A DNA stretch of 64,000 nucleotides from Chrysemys picta bellii (lineage: Eukaryota > Chordata > Testudines > Emydidae): the NCBI RefSeq assembly GCF_011386835.1, contig NC_088792.1, positions 63,099,287 through 63,163,286 on the forward strand, in the 5' to 3' direction. A program made the position numbers and the translations under genes. The notes beneath the pieces were generated by a model, which ran no database searches, was not told the origin of the DNA, and was given only the letters and a program-made list of their open reading frames with translations. Shown piece after piece: positions 1-11,488 of the stretch (position 1 is its first letter; every line of letters begins with the position of its first letter).

Positions 1-880
1 TAGCAGACGTTATCTGCACTGTTCACACAAATACGAGGCATCTCTGCTCACTTTGGCGAAACAGAAATGTGTCCCTTTGCAAAATCAAACACTGACAAAT
101 AAGAGAGCACGACACTGTATGATTTCTAGAGCTGATATAGGGCAATTTGTTCAGCAGAGTGATGTAAGCTTTGTTATGATTGCATCATCCATGACTTCTA
201 GGAATAACATGATGCAATTCATATCATGTATGACGCAATACCAGCTTCAGCTGGCATCATTCATTGTTTTGCCTAAAAAGCAAGTACTGTCCAAACCCAG
301 TCATAGATTTATTCATAGATCCAGTCAAAGATGTATTTTAGTCATTTCTGGTTTAAATTGAGATCCCTTCCCTTTATCCTCCACCATTCCCAAGTCAAGG
401 GTCGTATATACTGACCCAATAGCATATCTTGAAAACTAGAGCCAATCAACAATTTTAAGCATCATTTTCGTTCTCAGTGACCCAGAATTAGTAAAGTTTG
501 ACTACATTTATTTCAGAAGCATTTTGGCTGTAGAGCAGTGTTATCATAGCTTCTCAGCACTCCAGACTATCTGGTTTCCAGACTGTAATTTCACTGTTGG
601 GAGAAAAATGGCTTTAAGTCACCTTTCCTTTCCCTTGATCCTGGAGCCAATTCGCACAAGGCTAGACCCAAAGTATGAGCTGGAAGAGCCTTGAGATTGC
701 TCTAATTTAAACTAGCCAAACACAGCTAGAGATTACTGGGTCATAGACATACCCTGGCCCAAGACACAGTCTCCACCAGCAGCCACGAAGGGGCACAGTC
801 CAGGAGCTGCTACACCACTTGAGGAAACCTCCAATGGCAGGGGAATCCTCTAATGGTAGGATGAACTGGAAATAGGGTTG
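1..880. other. Unassigned intronic DNA
   Basis: This stretch is AT-rich with no splice-flanked exon, no long open frame of coding character and no repeat family I can name. It lies 3' of the last visible RAPGEF5 exon, so it is probably intron. Confidence 0.5.
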
Positions 881-884
881 CTTG

Positions 885-1245
885 TGTGAAAGTGAAATGA
901 ATTATATTAAAGAAATAGAATGAATTAAAGAATGCTGTATGTACCTTTAAGTAGAAATGAGAAATGCTGCAAGCCAGGGGGCAGGAAAGCAGACATTAAC
1001 TGCTTAATGAATTGCCCCACTCGATAAGAGTTAATAAGAAAGCAAGATATGCATATTGTGCCCTATGCAAATTTTACAATTTTGCTCTCTCTGTCCCGTT
1101 GTTTAGTTCGCACCCTTTTATCTGTATAAATAAGACTGTTTGAATCTTGCATGGGGGCTCACATTATCTGAATGTATTAGCAGAGCGCTCTGCTAATAAA
1201 ACAGAGTGGCCTGACAAACTATGAGTCCTGAGTCTAACTTTGACA
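885..1245 (+). repeat. 5' LTR of the provirus
   Basis: The 361-bp repeat begins TGTGAAAG and ends TTTGACA (TG...CA). It carries a TATAAATA box at 1125-1132 and an AATAAA polyadenylation signal at 1195-1200. Compared with the 3' LTR it lacks a block of about 33 bp (present at about 7611-7643) and has a small insertion near its end (ACAAACTATG region). The rest is nearly identical, which suggests a moderate age. Confidence 0.9.
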
Positions 1246-1248
1246 ATT

Positions 1249-1266
1249 TGGAGGTTCCACCAAGAT
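1249..1266 (+). promoter_or_regulatory. Retroviral primer-binding site, tRNA-Pro-like
   Basis: The site TGGAGGTTCCACCAAGAT starts three bases after the 5' LTR. It matches the tRNA-Pro primer site used by murine-type gammaretroviruses at 12 of 18 positions. Position and partial match together support the call; another tRNA cannot be excluded. Confidence 0.55.
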
Positions 1267-1869
1267 GGCAACCGTCTTCACTGGGGCCATGTGATTCCTG
1301 ACCGTTTTTGTAGGATGACCGTGGCAGCCGGCACCTGGGCATTTGGCCCGAGCAGTCCTCCTCCTGAACGGAAGGGCGCACGACCACAGTGAGGTCTACG
1401 CCATCAAACCTGTTTCCCCACTCAGATCGCAGGATCCCTACCAGAACAGACATCAGGAATCTGGTCAGGTAATTATTTCTGTGTTTTGTCCAGACTGAGG
1501 ACTGTCCTGTCTCTGTGTCTATCCATCCTCCTGTGGAGTGTTTGAGTCTGGGTGCCATCTCCGTCCGGGGATCAGCTGACCAAGGGGTTCCTGTCCCCAC
1601 GGTCTGAGTGAGTGAAATCTGCACAATCGCAGCCGCACCGCACCTTGGGTAAAACCCTTGGTGTGAAAGCAAAGGCGATTGAGGCAGTAGCCTGTGGGCT
1701 CCTTTTGTGTGGTGCACCGGGCATCGCTCTGACGAACCCGAATTTCCTTCTTGTGTGATTGGTGTGTGTAAAGTCCTCCTGTATTGGTAACCAGACGTCT
1801 ATGTCGGGACAGTTCCCTAAAGGAACGCCAGCTCAGTTTTAGGAAGGGTCCAGACTCCTGTAAATTTCT

Positions 1870-2217
1870 GGAAAAATGGTCCAGGCTAACTCAGGGAGAT
1901 CCCAAAACTCAGTGGCCACTGTTAAAATCTTGGAACAAGGACTGAGTGGACATTTTAAAAGACAAACTCGGCCAATCTAAAACTAAATTGGAAAAGGAGA
2001 AGTTAATTGTTTCATGCAGTGGTGGGAAGAGGCAAATCGTAGGTGGACAAAATCAAAACTCGCCTCTCTCAAATATTCAAATAATAAGTTAAAAGCTTTA
2101 TTAAAAGCCTCCTCTCCCATCACCAGACCGAGCGCTCCCCTTTACCCCATTCTCCGAAAAAAAACCCAACAACCCCGGATCGATCCCAACCCCCTCCATA
2201 CTCCCATCTCATTGTAA
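1870..2217 (+). pseudogene. Degenerate gag fragment of the provirus
   Basis: The open stretch 2014-2217 (67 codons) starts with a tryptophan-rich segment (WWEEANRRW) and ends in a proline-rich region containing adjacent PSAP and YPIL motifs. PSAP and YPxL are the classical retroviral late-budding motifs that bind TSG101 and ALIX, and in gammaretroviruses such motifs occur between matrix and capsid. Upstream frames are broken. No capsid or nucleocapsid zinc-knuckle sequence follows. It is a remnant and cannot make a full Gag. Confidence 0.5.
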
Positions 2218-5200
2218 AAAGGACAAAAAGGCCTTTGTTCTGTTCCCCCTCCGTAACTGATTCTTTAGTGTTCCACTACCAATTCAGCAAGGAGGGTGGG
2301 CTCCTCAACTCCCCTTCCTGGTCCCTTTCCTTGAACATTTCTTTCAAAATTGTGAAATGACCACAATATCACTCACAAAAACGGTTCATTGGAAAAATCA
2401 GGATCAGGCCCAGACAAGCAGGCAAGCAACAGATAAAGAAACTGAAAAACAGGTTGGAAGCCCTAAGGGCATAGTGTCAGGAGTAAGTGCAAGCATGGAA
2501 CTCTGGAACAATACTTAAAATGGTGAAATCTGAGTTGATAAAGGTGTCATTTTGGGAAATAAACAAGTGATTTAAGGAAATAGAGTGAAAAGTTAACTCT
2601 ACAGAGGCTGAAAAGAATTAAGCAGTTAAACCTTGTAAAAATGTTTAAAAGGACCTTGTTAAAAGAATTCTTGGTTTCTTTGCAGCCATTCTGAAGGGAA
2701 AATGGGCCCTTTTCCAAAAGAATGTCTGTAAATAATCCAGGTAAAGAGACTATCTAATTAAAATCATTTGACTATGGACAATTGAATCCAATTTGCTAAA
2801 AGTACATATGGGGGTTCTATTGGAACTTAACTGCCCCAAATGTATAAGGGTAATGTAATCTATGTACAGCTATGTAAAAACAAAGCAGTGTAAAAGGGAT
2901 GTTAAGAAAATGTGTATGTATCCGTCTGTGGGAATATGTGATGTTTGTAAAACCCCTTTTTTTGTAGGTTTAAGATAAATTGGTTTTGTTTTGTTTATAA
3001 TGCCACTAAAAATCCATTTGATTCTTTAATTCAAAGTTGCAAAACTGACAGACCTTTTTGCCAGACACAGGTAATCAGTGTTGGTTGGCGTTGAGATTCG
3101 GTATTTAACCCTTAAGAGGTAACTTGATTCTTTACAAAATTTAAATGTTTTCAAATAAAGACCAAGTCATGACTGCAGCAGGGCAGTCAAAAATCAGAAG
3201 AATAGGGAGAGATTCTGGATTATTTTTTGTGTTTGTTTGTTTTTGTAACTAAATAGCAGATGAAAGCTGTAGTAAAAAAATAAAGACAGTGCCCCTCTGA
3301 AGCAACAGTAGGGGTGAGGTGCACAAAACAAAAAGAAGCAATGTTAGAAACACTGAGCCTTAAAATGGCTCTGTGTAATCAGACTGTCATTTTGATAAGG
3401 GTACATAAAACTCTGTAAGAACAAAAGAAACAGTTATACCTTATGTAAAAATTAATATAGCTAATGTTTTAAAAGTTAAAGTATAGAAGGAATGTGCAGA
3501 CATGTGCAGTGTATATTATAGAGAGGGTAAAAGAAATGCAAACGAAACATGCTACTTAATTAAAATCCTATAAGGGCTCCAAAAGGAGCCACAATAGATT
3601 GTGTTTTCTTTTTCAGATCTCTGTGTATTTCGGAAGCAAGAGTTAAAAGTAATCAAAACTCTGGTAAAAGTTAATTGTGTTCCTTTTAAGACAGAGTATC
3701 TTAGCTCTGCTGATGGCTTTGAATCCAAAAGCCAAACCTGTGATGATGCAAATTACCTAACTAATAAAAGGAGGACTTGTGGCACCTTAGAGACTAAGGT
3801 GCCACAAGTCCTCCTGTTCTTCTTTTTGCGGATACAGACTAACACGGCTGCTACTCTGAAACCTAACTAATAAAGGAAGTGAGAGATCTGCCAGCACAAA
3901 GAAGTTGCAGATAAAGAACATTCCTGGTCAGCAAACAAATTGTCTAAATAAAAGGCACAGTATAACAAGATATCTTTAATTAAAATAAATTTAATGTTAA
4001 TAAGTACCCCTGTAACAATGTATAGTGTGTATGATTTTTGGAAAAATCCTTTATGGTAATGATGCTTTTCAGCTGTTACCTGTAAACAAACTTAAAGCTT
4101 AACACAGCAGGAAAGACATTGTAAACTTGGTCTGCTGTAAAGGGAAAACTGAGGTACACCAGCTCATAGATTTAATGACTGAACAGTGGGATAATTTCCC
4201 CATAACTCTTAAAAGATAGAAGCCATTGAAACCTGGCCTGCCTATAGAACAAAAACACAGGAAAATATGGAGGTAATTCCTCTTGTTTTGCCTGCAATCA
4301 GCAAAGGTATTTGTAAAAGAAAGGAATATTTTAAGCAATAATAAATGCCACCCCAAAAGGGGTAGAAAAATGTTATTTTTGTCTTTCAGAAAAAGCTAAT
4401 ATCAGCTACAGGACAACCTAATAAAAAACAAATAAAAGTGGGTATGATTATCCATGCCTGTTGCTCCAAAGCCCTGTAGTAAAGACATCTCACTAGGATC
4501 CTGTATGTGGGATAAAATGAATAATGAGACCAAAGTACTGTATAATGGGCTATGTGTATGTGTTAATTCTTGGGGGAAATGTGTTTTAAAAGAATGGAAG
4601 TGTTAGCAACCTTCCAATAGACGAATGTAAATGTAAAGTACGTACTGTGTTTACAAAAGGTCAAAAGGTAACAGTTTCTAAAACAAACAAAAAGGCAATG
4701 TGGGAAACGGACCCATTCATATTATACACGCAAATGGCAACATGTTAAGAATTGCCACTGCAGAAAGACATAACAGCTTACCATTGGTATAACATTTTCT
4801 GAATGGTCTCCCACAACTAATGGCATACTAATGTTACTAACCCTAATTGTTTTTGGTTTTAAATTGTTTGTGTTTAATTGTAATGTTTGGAATGTGCTGT
4901 TGGATAAAACAAATGTATGCAAAGCTAGAGCCACAGGCCCAAATCACCTCCCAGTATTTTCTATTACGTGGACTAAATAAGAAGTGACACTGGCAATTAA
5001 TAATCTTAGTGTCAAAAGGGGGATATGTAGGAGCTGGATTTTATAATGTCCCATAAGAATTAATGTATGATTTGATTTCATCCTGTCAGCCATCCTTTTT
5101 GAATAGCAGAAAGGAATGACAGACCAGAACAATCCTTATGACGGATTATGGTCACCCTTTTGTTTTAGAATAAGTTATAATGTCTACTATGGTTTCCTAT

Positions 5201-5466
5201 ATGTATTTCAAAGTAGGCCTCTAGTTAAATATACATTTCTTTGTTTTAAGGTTTAGTAAGTAAGAAACAGGAGTCTCTATTGTGTCTATGTTAAGTAGAT
5301 TAGAGGAACATTGAAGGCCTGGGTCTCAATGTAAATTGTCTTGGTTATTGATTGTAAAACTTAGCAAGGTTTAATTTGCAATGCCTTTTTGCTCGATATA
5401 AAATACTACTGTTTGTATTCTCAATCTGTGTGAATAAGGAATGTATGCATCAGAAAAAGATAAAGT
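2218..5466 (+). other. Proviral interior without recognisable pol
   Basis: This AT-rich DNA lies between the gag and env remnants. I see no protease, reverse transcriptase, RNase H or integrase motif in any frame, and all open frames are short. It may be pol decayed past recognition, or a replacement sequence acquired by recombination. The only identifiable item is the PLE foldback at 3769-3860. Confidence 0.45.
3755..3874 (+). mobile_element. Miniature Penelope-like foldback with 14-bp TSD
   Basis: A 92-bp insert (3769-3860) is bounded by the direct repeat ACCTAACTAATAAA (3755-3768 and 3861-3874). It contains a short minus-strand copy of the PLE 3' tail, then a plus-strand copy that runs through GGTGCCACAAG to the terminal CTGCTACTCTGAA. 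The inner 45 bp form a near-perfect hairpin. The same tail sequence recurs at 16257, 29975, 45835, 56496 and 59400. The insert lies inside the provirus, so it is younger than the provirus. Confidence 0.85.
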
Positions 5467-5873
5467 GTGAAGGTCATTGTTATAGCCAGAGTCAAGGAAG
5501 AAGAAGTAAAGAGACTTAAAGGACATCAAAGAATCATCAGGTACTGCTTACTATCCAGATGGCTGTTAAACTGTCTAGCATCACAGCGTGGATACATACT
5601 TCACAGTGTAAGAAGGCACCCCCCCCCCAGCAAACTAATCATTACCTCAGGACCACGCAGAGTCAATTTTGACTCCAGAAGACGACAGAGGAACAGCCTG
5701 CAATACCTTACCATCTACGCTCTCGTAAGGGTTGCCAGAAGCAGACGAGGACCTAAAGCAAGACCCAAAAAGAAGCAGTAGTGAGCCTAGCGCCTGCTGC
5801 CTGGTGGATGTAAAACCGTGACTGTGGTTCCCTCAGTTGAGGTTGTCAGAACCAGAAGGGCCTTGCCTCCAAC

Positions 5874-6026
5874 ATGCGCCTCTGGTGGCACCTGTTCCTC
5901 CGCTGCTGGTGTCTTAAGGTCTGGGGAGTCCACAATGACAATTCTTTTATCCAGCAGCAAGTGTGGATAGCTCAGACCCTTAATATTTCTAATTGCTGGG
6001 TCTGCAGCCACATCCCAGCCCACTCT
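5874..6026 (+). pseudogene. Env surface-subunit N-terminal remnant
   Basis: From the ATG at 5874, 51 codons run to a TAA at 6027. They give a hydrophobic leader-like start and then NISNCWVC. The CWVC motif is of the CXXC type used in the surface subunit of gammaretrovirus envelopes for the labile disulfide with the transmembrane subunit. The early stop and the broken frames after it make this a non-functional remnant that matches the transmembrane remnant downstream. Confidence 0.6.
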
Positions 6027-6509
6027 TAAGCTGGTGTTCCTGTCCTGGCAATCCCACTCAATTCCCCAGACCTCACTGGAGGACCTCGTCCATTTAACAA
6101 AACATGGAACAATAATGACACTTGGGAAACAGTGGGAATAAATGTATCTAAATGGATAAGTGTGGTGGAGGGATAAGGTCATTGGTGTTGGGTGTGTAAT
6201 GGACAGGGCTGGATCTGGGAAAAAGCCATTGCTTTCAGCATATTGTGGCCAATGGTGTATGGGATTATTCGAATAAAACTAAAAAGTGGCGGGCTAGGTA
6301 TGGGGATATGAATTTTTTCTTGACCTGAGGATCAAACAGAAAAAAAATCAATTTCATGTTCCCCCTACAGTAACCTTAGTGAAAACAATACAATCTTTCA
6401 ACACCATGCAAAAAGGCTCCTGAGGTTACAAGCAGTAGTTGAAATAATGGCAAATTAAATCGGAAAGAGTTTAAAAAAACCCTGGCCAAAGAAACAGGCG
6501 ATCTGACAG

Positions 6510-6800
6510 ATGGCCCTCCAAAACCGTCAGGCATTGGACATTGTGCTGGCGGCCAAAGGAGGGCCCTGTGCTCTCATTGGAAAAGAATGTTGTGTGTTCA
6601 TACCTGATGACACCAATGAGGTAATAGATTGCACTAGTCACTTAGAACAAATCGCATATCTTCTCCATGAAGAGCCGAGTTCTTTATGGAAGTGGCTAAG
6701 TAACCTGTTCAATTTCTCTGGCATAGGAAACTGGTTGTTTCAGGGAGCCCTGACTATCCTGTTTGAAATCTTAATGATAATGTTGAGTCTGAACTTTTGA
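6510..6800 (+). pseudogene. Env transmembrane-subunit remnant, truncated
   Basis: This 96-codon open stretch begins with the LQNRxALD-type segment of the ectodomain, followed by a CX6CC cysteine pattern (CALIGKECC), both diagnostic of gammaretroviral-type transmembrane envelope. A hydrophobic segment (LFQGALTILFEILMIML) starts the membrane span, but the frame is cut off at 6779 by an inserted cassette. A second copy of the last 84 bp, at 7200-7283, continues into a longer membrane span and tail up to about 7330. No full Env can be read. Confidence 0.75.
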
Positions 6801-7283
6801 TGAGCTTAAACTTAACCCAGACTTGATGTCTCTGTCTGAACTTTTAATCAAAGCTCTGACCTGCAAACTACTCATGACACCCCCCCTCCCCTTAAGTAGC
6901 CATCTCCCCTTTTCTCTTTCTGAATTTACATTTTAACCTGTTTTATCCTGTAGAATCTTGATTGATTATGCATGACCATTATGATCTGTTAATCACTTTG
7001 TTTACTTCTGTGTATAAATATTGATGCTCACCCCTAATAAACTTGCCACACTTATTCTGAAGTCTTTCAAGCTAAGGATAGTGTGAGCCCGTTGATCAAC
7101 GAATTAGTGTTTGGTCTCTGACAGATTGTGAGCCCCATACCAACTCCACACGAACTCGGGTGCTGGAGAGGTGAGTAAGGACTTGCTTTTTACCTAACAG
7201 CTAAGTAACCCGTTCAATTTCTCTGGCATAGGAAACTGGTTGTTTCAGGGAGCCCTGACTATCCTGTTTGAAATCTTAATGAT
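6695..7283 (+). mobile_element. LTR-like cassette between 84-bp env duplications
   Basis: Direct repeats 6695-6778 and 7200-7283 (one visible mismatch) flank 421 bp of foreign sequence. The insert has a TATAAATA box (7013-7020), AATAAA (7036-7041), an LTR-like end CTCTGACA (to 7123), a strong splice-donor-like GAGGTGAGT near 7170, and a pyrimidine-rich ACCTAACAG acceptor-like end at 7199. It resembles R-U5-leader of a second retrovirus with similar layout but different sequence from the flanking LTRs. The 84-bp duplication is far too long for an integrase target duplication. Confidence 0.6.
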
Positions 7284-7475
7284 TTTTGTATGTTTTCAGC
7301 TAATCTCTGTTGTATCCAGAATTGTGTAAGGTATGCCACCCAAGTGACTGCCCCAAAATAGAGTGCTAATATGATGATTTCGAAATATCACTGATGAACG
7401 AAGAGATAAAGAACGATTAATACATGGAACCCAGTAATTGTTGGTCTTTGCGTAAGCTTGACCAAAAGGAGGGAT

Positions 7476-7855
7476 TGTGAAAGTGAAATGAATTATATTA
7501 AAGAAATAGAATGAATTAAAGAATGCTGTATGTACCTATTAGTAGAAATGAGAAATGCTGCAGCCAGGGGGCAGGAAAGCAGACATTAACTGTTTAATGA
7601 ATTGCCCCACTTAAGGGCAATTGGTGAAACATTAGCTTTAGATCGATAAGAGTTAATAAGAAAGCAGGATATGCATATTGTGCCCTATGCAAATTTTACA
7701 ATTTTGCTCTCTGTCCCTTTGTTTAGTTCGCACCCTTTTATCTGTATAAATAAGACTGTTTGAATCTTGCACGGGGGTTCACATTATCTGAATGTATTAG
7801 CAGAGCGCTGTGCTAATAAAACAGAGTGGCCTGAATCCTGAGTCTAACTTTGACA
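7476..7855 (+). repeat. 3' LTR of the provirus
   Basis: The 380-bp repeat matches 885-1245, with TATAAATA at 7745-7752 and AATAAA at 7815-7820. It starts directly after the polypurine tract and is followed by the CTTG duplication at 7856-7859. Confidence 0.9.
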
Positions 7856-7859
7856 CTTG

Positions 7860-10800
7860 TATTATCAAAGCAGTGCAAAAGTAGACAGAACACACTGGAA
7901 GATTTAAGCAACTGGGAAAGGGGTGGATGATGTGCACAATTCCAGATGTCAAGTAGAGTTAGCGGTATTTAAAACACACAGATAATATAAAGGATGGAAG
8001 GACGGATAGACAAGCACAGAATAAAAATGTATACACTTTCATTTTTAATAATCAGTTTTATTTAAACAGTGGCAACTCTTTACTGGGCATAATCATCTTT
8101 CCATGTACAGAGTGGAAAGAATCGTGGAAATCTGCATGTGTGGAGCAATCCATGGAACCCAGGGCATTCAGCTCTTCCCAGAGGTGTGACTGTATTGTGC
8201 AGCAACCCAGCTTGCTTGCTTTTTTAATAAAAGAAGTTTCTAATTGTAACCAGTTCCCTTCTGGGTTGCAAAGATAACCTTCACAACACAAACCAATGCA
8301 ATATCGTCAACTGCCATCACTGTTACTATACATCTCAGAATATTTGGCATTTTTCTTAAATCCTCAGCTCCTGGAGACAAGCAATGATGGGGATCTCTCA
8401 TCTTTCATTATAAAAAAGAAACAAAAAAATTCTAGCCCTCATGTTTGCAGAGAAAAGCTTAAAAATTTAACGTAAGTGCACTCTAGAGGCTCAAAAATCA
8501 GAAGCCACATTTAGTTTTAGAAATCTCATGATTTCTAAGACATTTTCATGATTTTTTGAGGCCTGACTCATGACTGCAATATTGCTTGTTAATCTTTGGG
8601 TATGCTGCAAGGCCTATCTATTTACCCCAGGCATTTGTGGAGGGACAACTGAACTCTAGAGTGGCTTGGTTGCTATGGCAACTGTGAATGAGCTGACTAT
8701 ATTATAATGGCTGCTGATGAATATTAATATTCCAGACGGGAATAATGAGCAGTCCATATTGACATTATTTTGGGAACTAAAGGCCAGATCTTCCAGTCTA
8801 GGTGAGCCATGCTTGGTGCCAGACTAGGGCGGAGGGAGAGAAAATGGGGGGTGGGGGGGGGAGAAGAGGAGGAGCAAAGGTGAATTTAACCTTTTGCAGC
8901 ACTCAGATCTTGGGACTGATCTCAGCCAGTCCAAGCCCCCTCATGCATCTATCTTCCCAGTCATATATATGGATATGAAGAAAATAAATAAATAATGGCT
9001 GAACACCATGAAAACCCAAGAAGCTGTAATACAAGATACTGACATAATCCCAGAGGAAAAAAGCCTCTTGAAAACAGAATTTGGCCACTTCTTCATTCCC
9101 AGTAAATCTGTGATCTATTCCCAGGAGTTATTGTAAATATGCAGCTTGGAAAACTCATGGTTAACATGGTTCTTTTCAGAACAATACTGAAATTGCCTTT
9201 AAGCCTCTTCACTCTTCCCTGCTATTTATGCATGTACATATGCCAATTACTGTAGTCAATTTCCTTCCGCCAAGTACCAGACATATCTCTGAAACAGTTG
9301 GCAGGCCCTTGGGAAAGTGCTGCCCAGACAGCTGTGCAATCAGCTGAGTAAATCAGCTAATTAAAAAAACAAAGAGATACATAAAAATTATTAAAGAAAG
9401 AAAGAATCCTGCTTAGAGCATCATTTGATAACTTTGTATCTAGAAATGCTCAGCAGGCACCAGATAGGATAAATGTGTTTGTAAATTGTGGATTGAACTA
9501 CTGCACTGATAACAATGATCTTCCTTCCTCCCAAACAGTGTTCTAAGGTGCTCTTAATATTTATGGTTTGTAATTTAAATCAATTTAAATATAAATTACT
9601 CCAGCCTTTTGTTTGTTTTAAAATGACAAAGCCATGAAATGTAAGGTTGATTTCACATCTCTGGTGTGCAAATGGTCATTAACTTTTGTTTGACCTTAGG
9701 TGTAGAACTAATATTAAATTTGCACAGAAGGTACTCATTATGGTGGTCTAGTTTCCACAAAGAAAATAGTTCCCAAGGATCTTAATGCTGGAAACCATTT
9801 CTCAGATCTCAAATAGGAAACAGGATCTCCCTCTCCCCCCAAAACGCAATAATATTTCCCCTTATTCTGCAGAGTTTTATCAAGGAGCAGCAGATAACAG
9901 CTATAGTAGGACTCTGAAATCTAAACAGAACAAAACTAGTGTCAGTAAAAGAGCAGACTGACAATTAAAAAAATGTAGACTTGGTCTGTCTAACACCACA
10001 TTACAGACAGAAAGGTTCATTAGTGTTCAGTTCCTCTTCACTGTAACTGAATGACCTCAACAGGGACAATATCTCAGTTTAAATAATTGTCAAATGCAGG
10101 AACGCTGGTATCATAGGACCATTGTTATTGCAACAGTATAAGAATATCCAGTACACTAAATGATGTTCTGGAATTCACTCATATTAGAGAAATGGCTTCA
10201 TTATGATTTTTACATGTATTGTATATCTAAGTTTTGTTTACCAATACTTTCTGACTGTCCAGTCTCAGCTGCATTCTGTGGTGAATTACTTGCATTTGCT
10301 CCACATTTGACTGCCCAAATTCCACATAATATGATTGTGCTCCACAAGGACTTCATTTGAGAAACATACCTCTGGCTAAACAAGCTTGGCATTTTATGCT
10401 TATTTTGTAATACAGACTCAACTATTATTGATCCATTTGGAATTTGTAAGTCCAATTCTTCATTGCCTTGCACCTTGTGTAGTTGTTTACTGCACTGCAA
10501 AGTGAGTGTAAATTGCTTCCTGTGCCCAAGTGTAAGATTTGCACAAACATAAGATTCTACCTATTTCACTCAAGAAGCAAAGCAGTGAAGAATCAGGTGC
10601 AATAACTTTAAATAATCCCACACTGTTATAACTAAATCATTTTTGCAGCAATTTCTGTGTGTCCATATACTCTAAACGTACCTGTCTAACAAGTACTATT
10701 AGCCTCTCATTCGCCTGAGCATTAAATTTAAACCCAGAGAACTCTGAACTGCACTGAATGCTACTGTATCTTAAAAAATAGTGTCACCTGACAGCTACTG

Positions 10801-10914
10801 GACCAGAATGCATTTTAGCAAAAAAACTGTGGAAAGGTGGCGGAGAGATCATTTACTGCTGGACAGAGACATGCCAAACCCACACAAAAAATGCAGAAAT
10901 TGGGCTTGTTTTTG
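7860..10914. other. Mostly unique intronic DNA
   Basis: No exon or coding-quality frame was recognised. The segment 8480-8600 (TCATGATTTTTTGAGGCCTGACTC) resembles 59890-59950, and both look like fragments of one ancient repeat. The rest is AT-rich with short purine or G runs (for example 8845-8865). Confidence 0.5.
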
Positions 10915-10922
10915 GCTTAATT

Positions 10923-11480
10923 TAGTGTTACCATACGTCCGGTTTTTCCCGGACATGTCCGGCTTTTCGGCAATCAAACCCCCGTCTGGGGGGAATTGCC
11001 AAAAAGCCGAACATGTCCGGGAAAATGCCGGCCGGGCACTTCCCCTCCCGCGGCGGCTCTGCTCCTCCCCTGACTCTTCGGCTCTGTTTAAGAGCCGAGC
11101 GCTACCGGCTTCGGGCAGCCCCCATGCCTCCGGACCCTGCGCCGCCGGAGCCCGGGAGGGGAAGTGCCCGGCCGGGGGTGCAGGGTCCGGGGCATAGGGG
11201 CTGCCTGAAGCCCAAGCGCTACCGGCTTCACGGTTTGCCGGGCAGCCTCCAGACCCTGCGCCCCCAGCTGGGCGCTTCCCATCCCGGGCTCCGGCTGTGC
11301 TGGGGAAGCGCTGGCCGGGGGCGCAGGGTCTGGGGGCTGCCTGGTAAACCGTGAAGCCGGTAGCTCTCGGGCAGCCCTTTTCGCATGGCTGGGAGTGGGA
11401 GGGAGGAGGGGGCGGAGTTAGGGCGGGGCCAGGGCCCCGTGGAGGGTCCTCTTTTTTATTTGTTAAATATGGTAACCCTA
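10923..11480. mobile_element. Non-autonomous hAT element, TAGGGTTACCAT family
   Basis: This 558-bp element has inverted ends (TAGTGTTACCAT at left, ATGGTAACCCTA at right) and an exact 8-bp target duplication GCTTAATT (10915-10922 and 11481-11488). Eight-bp duplications are characteristic of hAT transposition. Subterminal hairpin-like repeats lie around CCGGACATGTCCGG. The centre is GC-rich with internal short repeats and encodes no transposase. Open frames inside it, up to 238 codons, are by-products of GC content. Confidence 0.88.
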
Positions 11481-11488
11481 GCTTAATT

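Larger units (their letters stand above)
881..7859 (+). mobile_element. Gammaretrovirus-like provirus with both LTRs
   Basis: Two long terminal repeats (885-1245 and 7476-7855) bracket about 6.2 kb. The provirus is flanked by the 4-bp duplication CTTG (881-884 and 7856-7859), as expected for retroviral integration. After the 5' LTR, 1249-1266 matches a tRNA-Pro primer-binding site at 12 of 18 positions, several differences being transitions. A purine tract (AAAAGGAGGGA, about 7464-7474) precedes the 3' LTR. Internally there are gag-like remains (about 1870-2217) and env remains (5874-7330), both broken. The expected pol interval, about 2.3-5.8 kb, shows no reverse transcriptase or integrase motif I can recognise. 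A PLE foldback sits at 3769-3860 and an LTR-like cassette at 6779-7199. It is a defective endogenous copy. Confidence 0.88.

Noticed and set aside
5467..5781. 104-codon basic open frame before env
   Set aside because: No match to a known retroviral accessory protein; it could be chance, or leader sequence.
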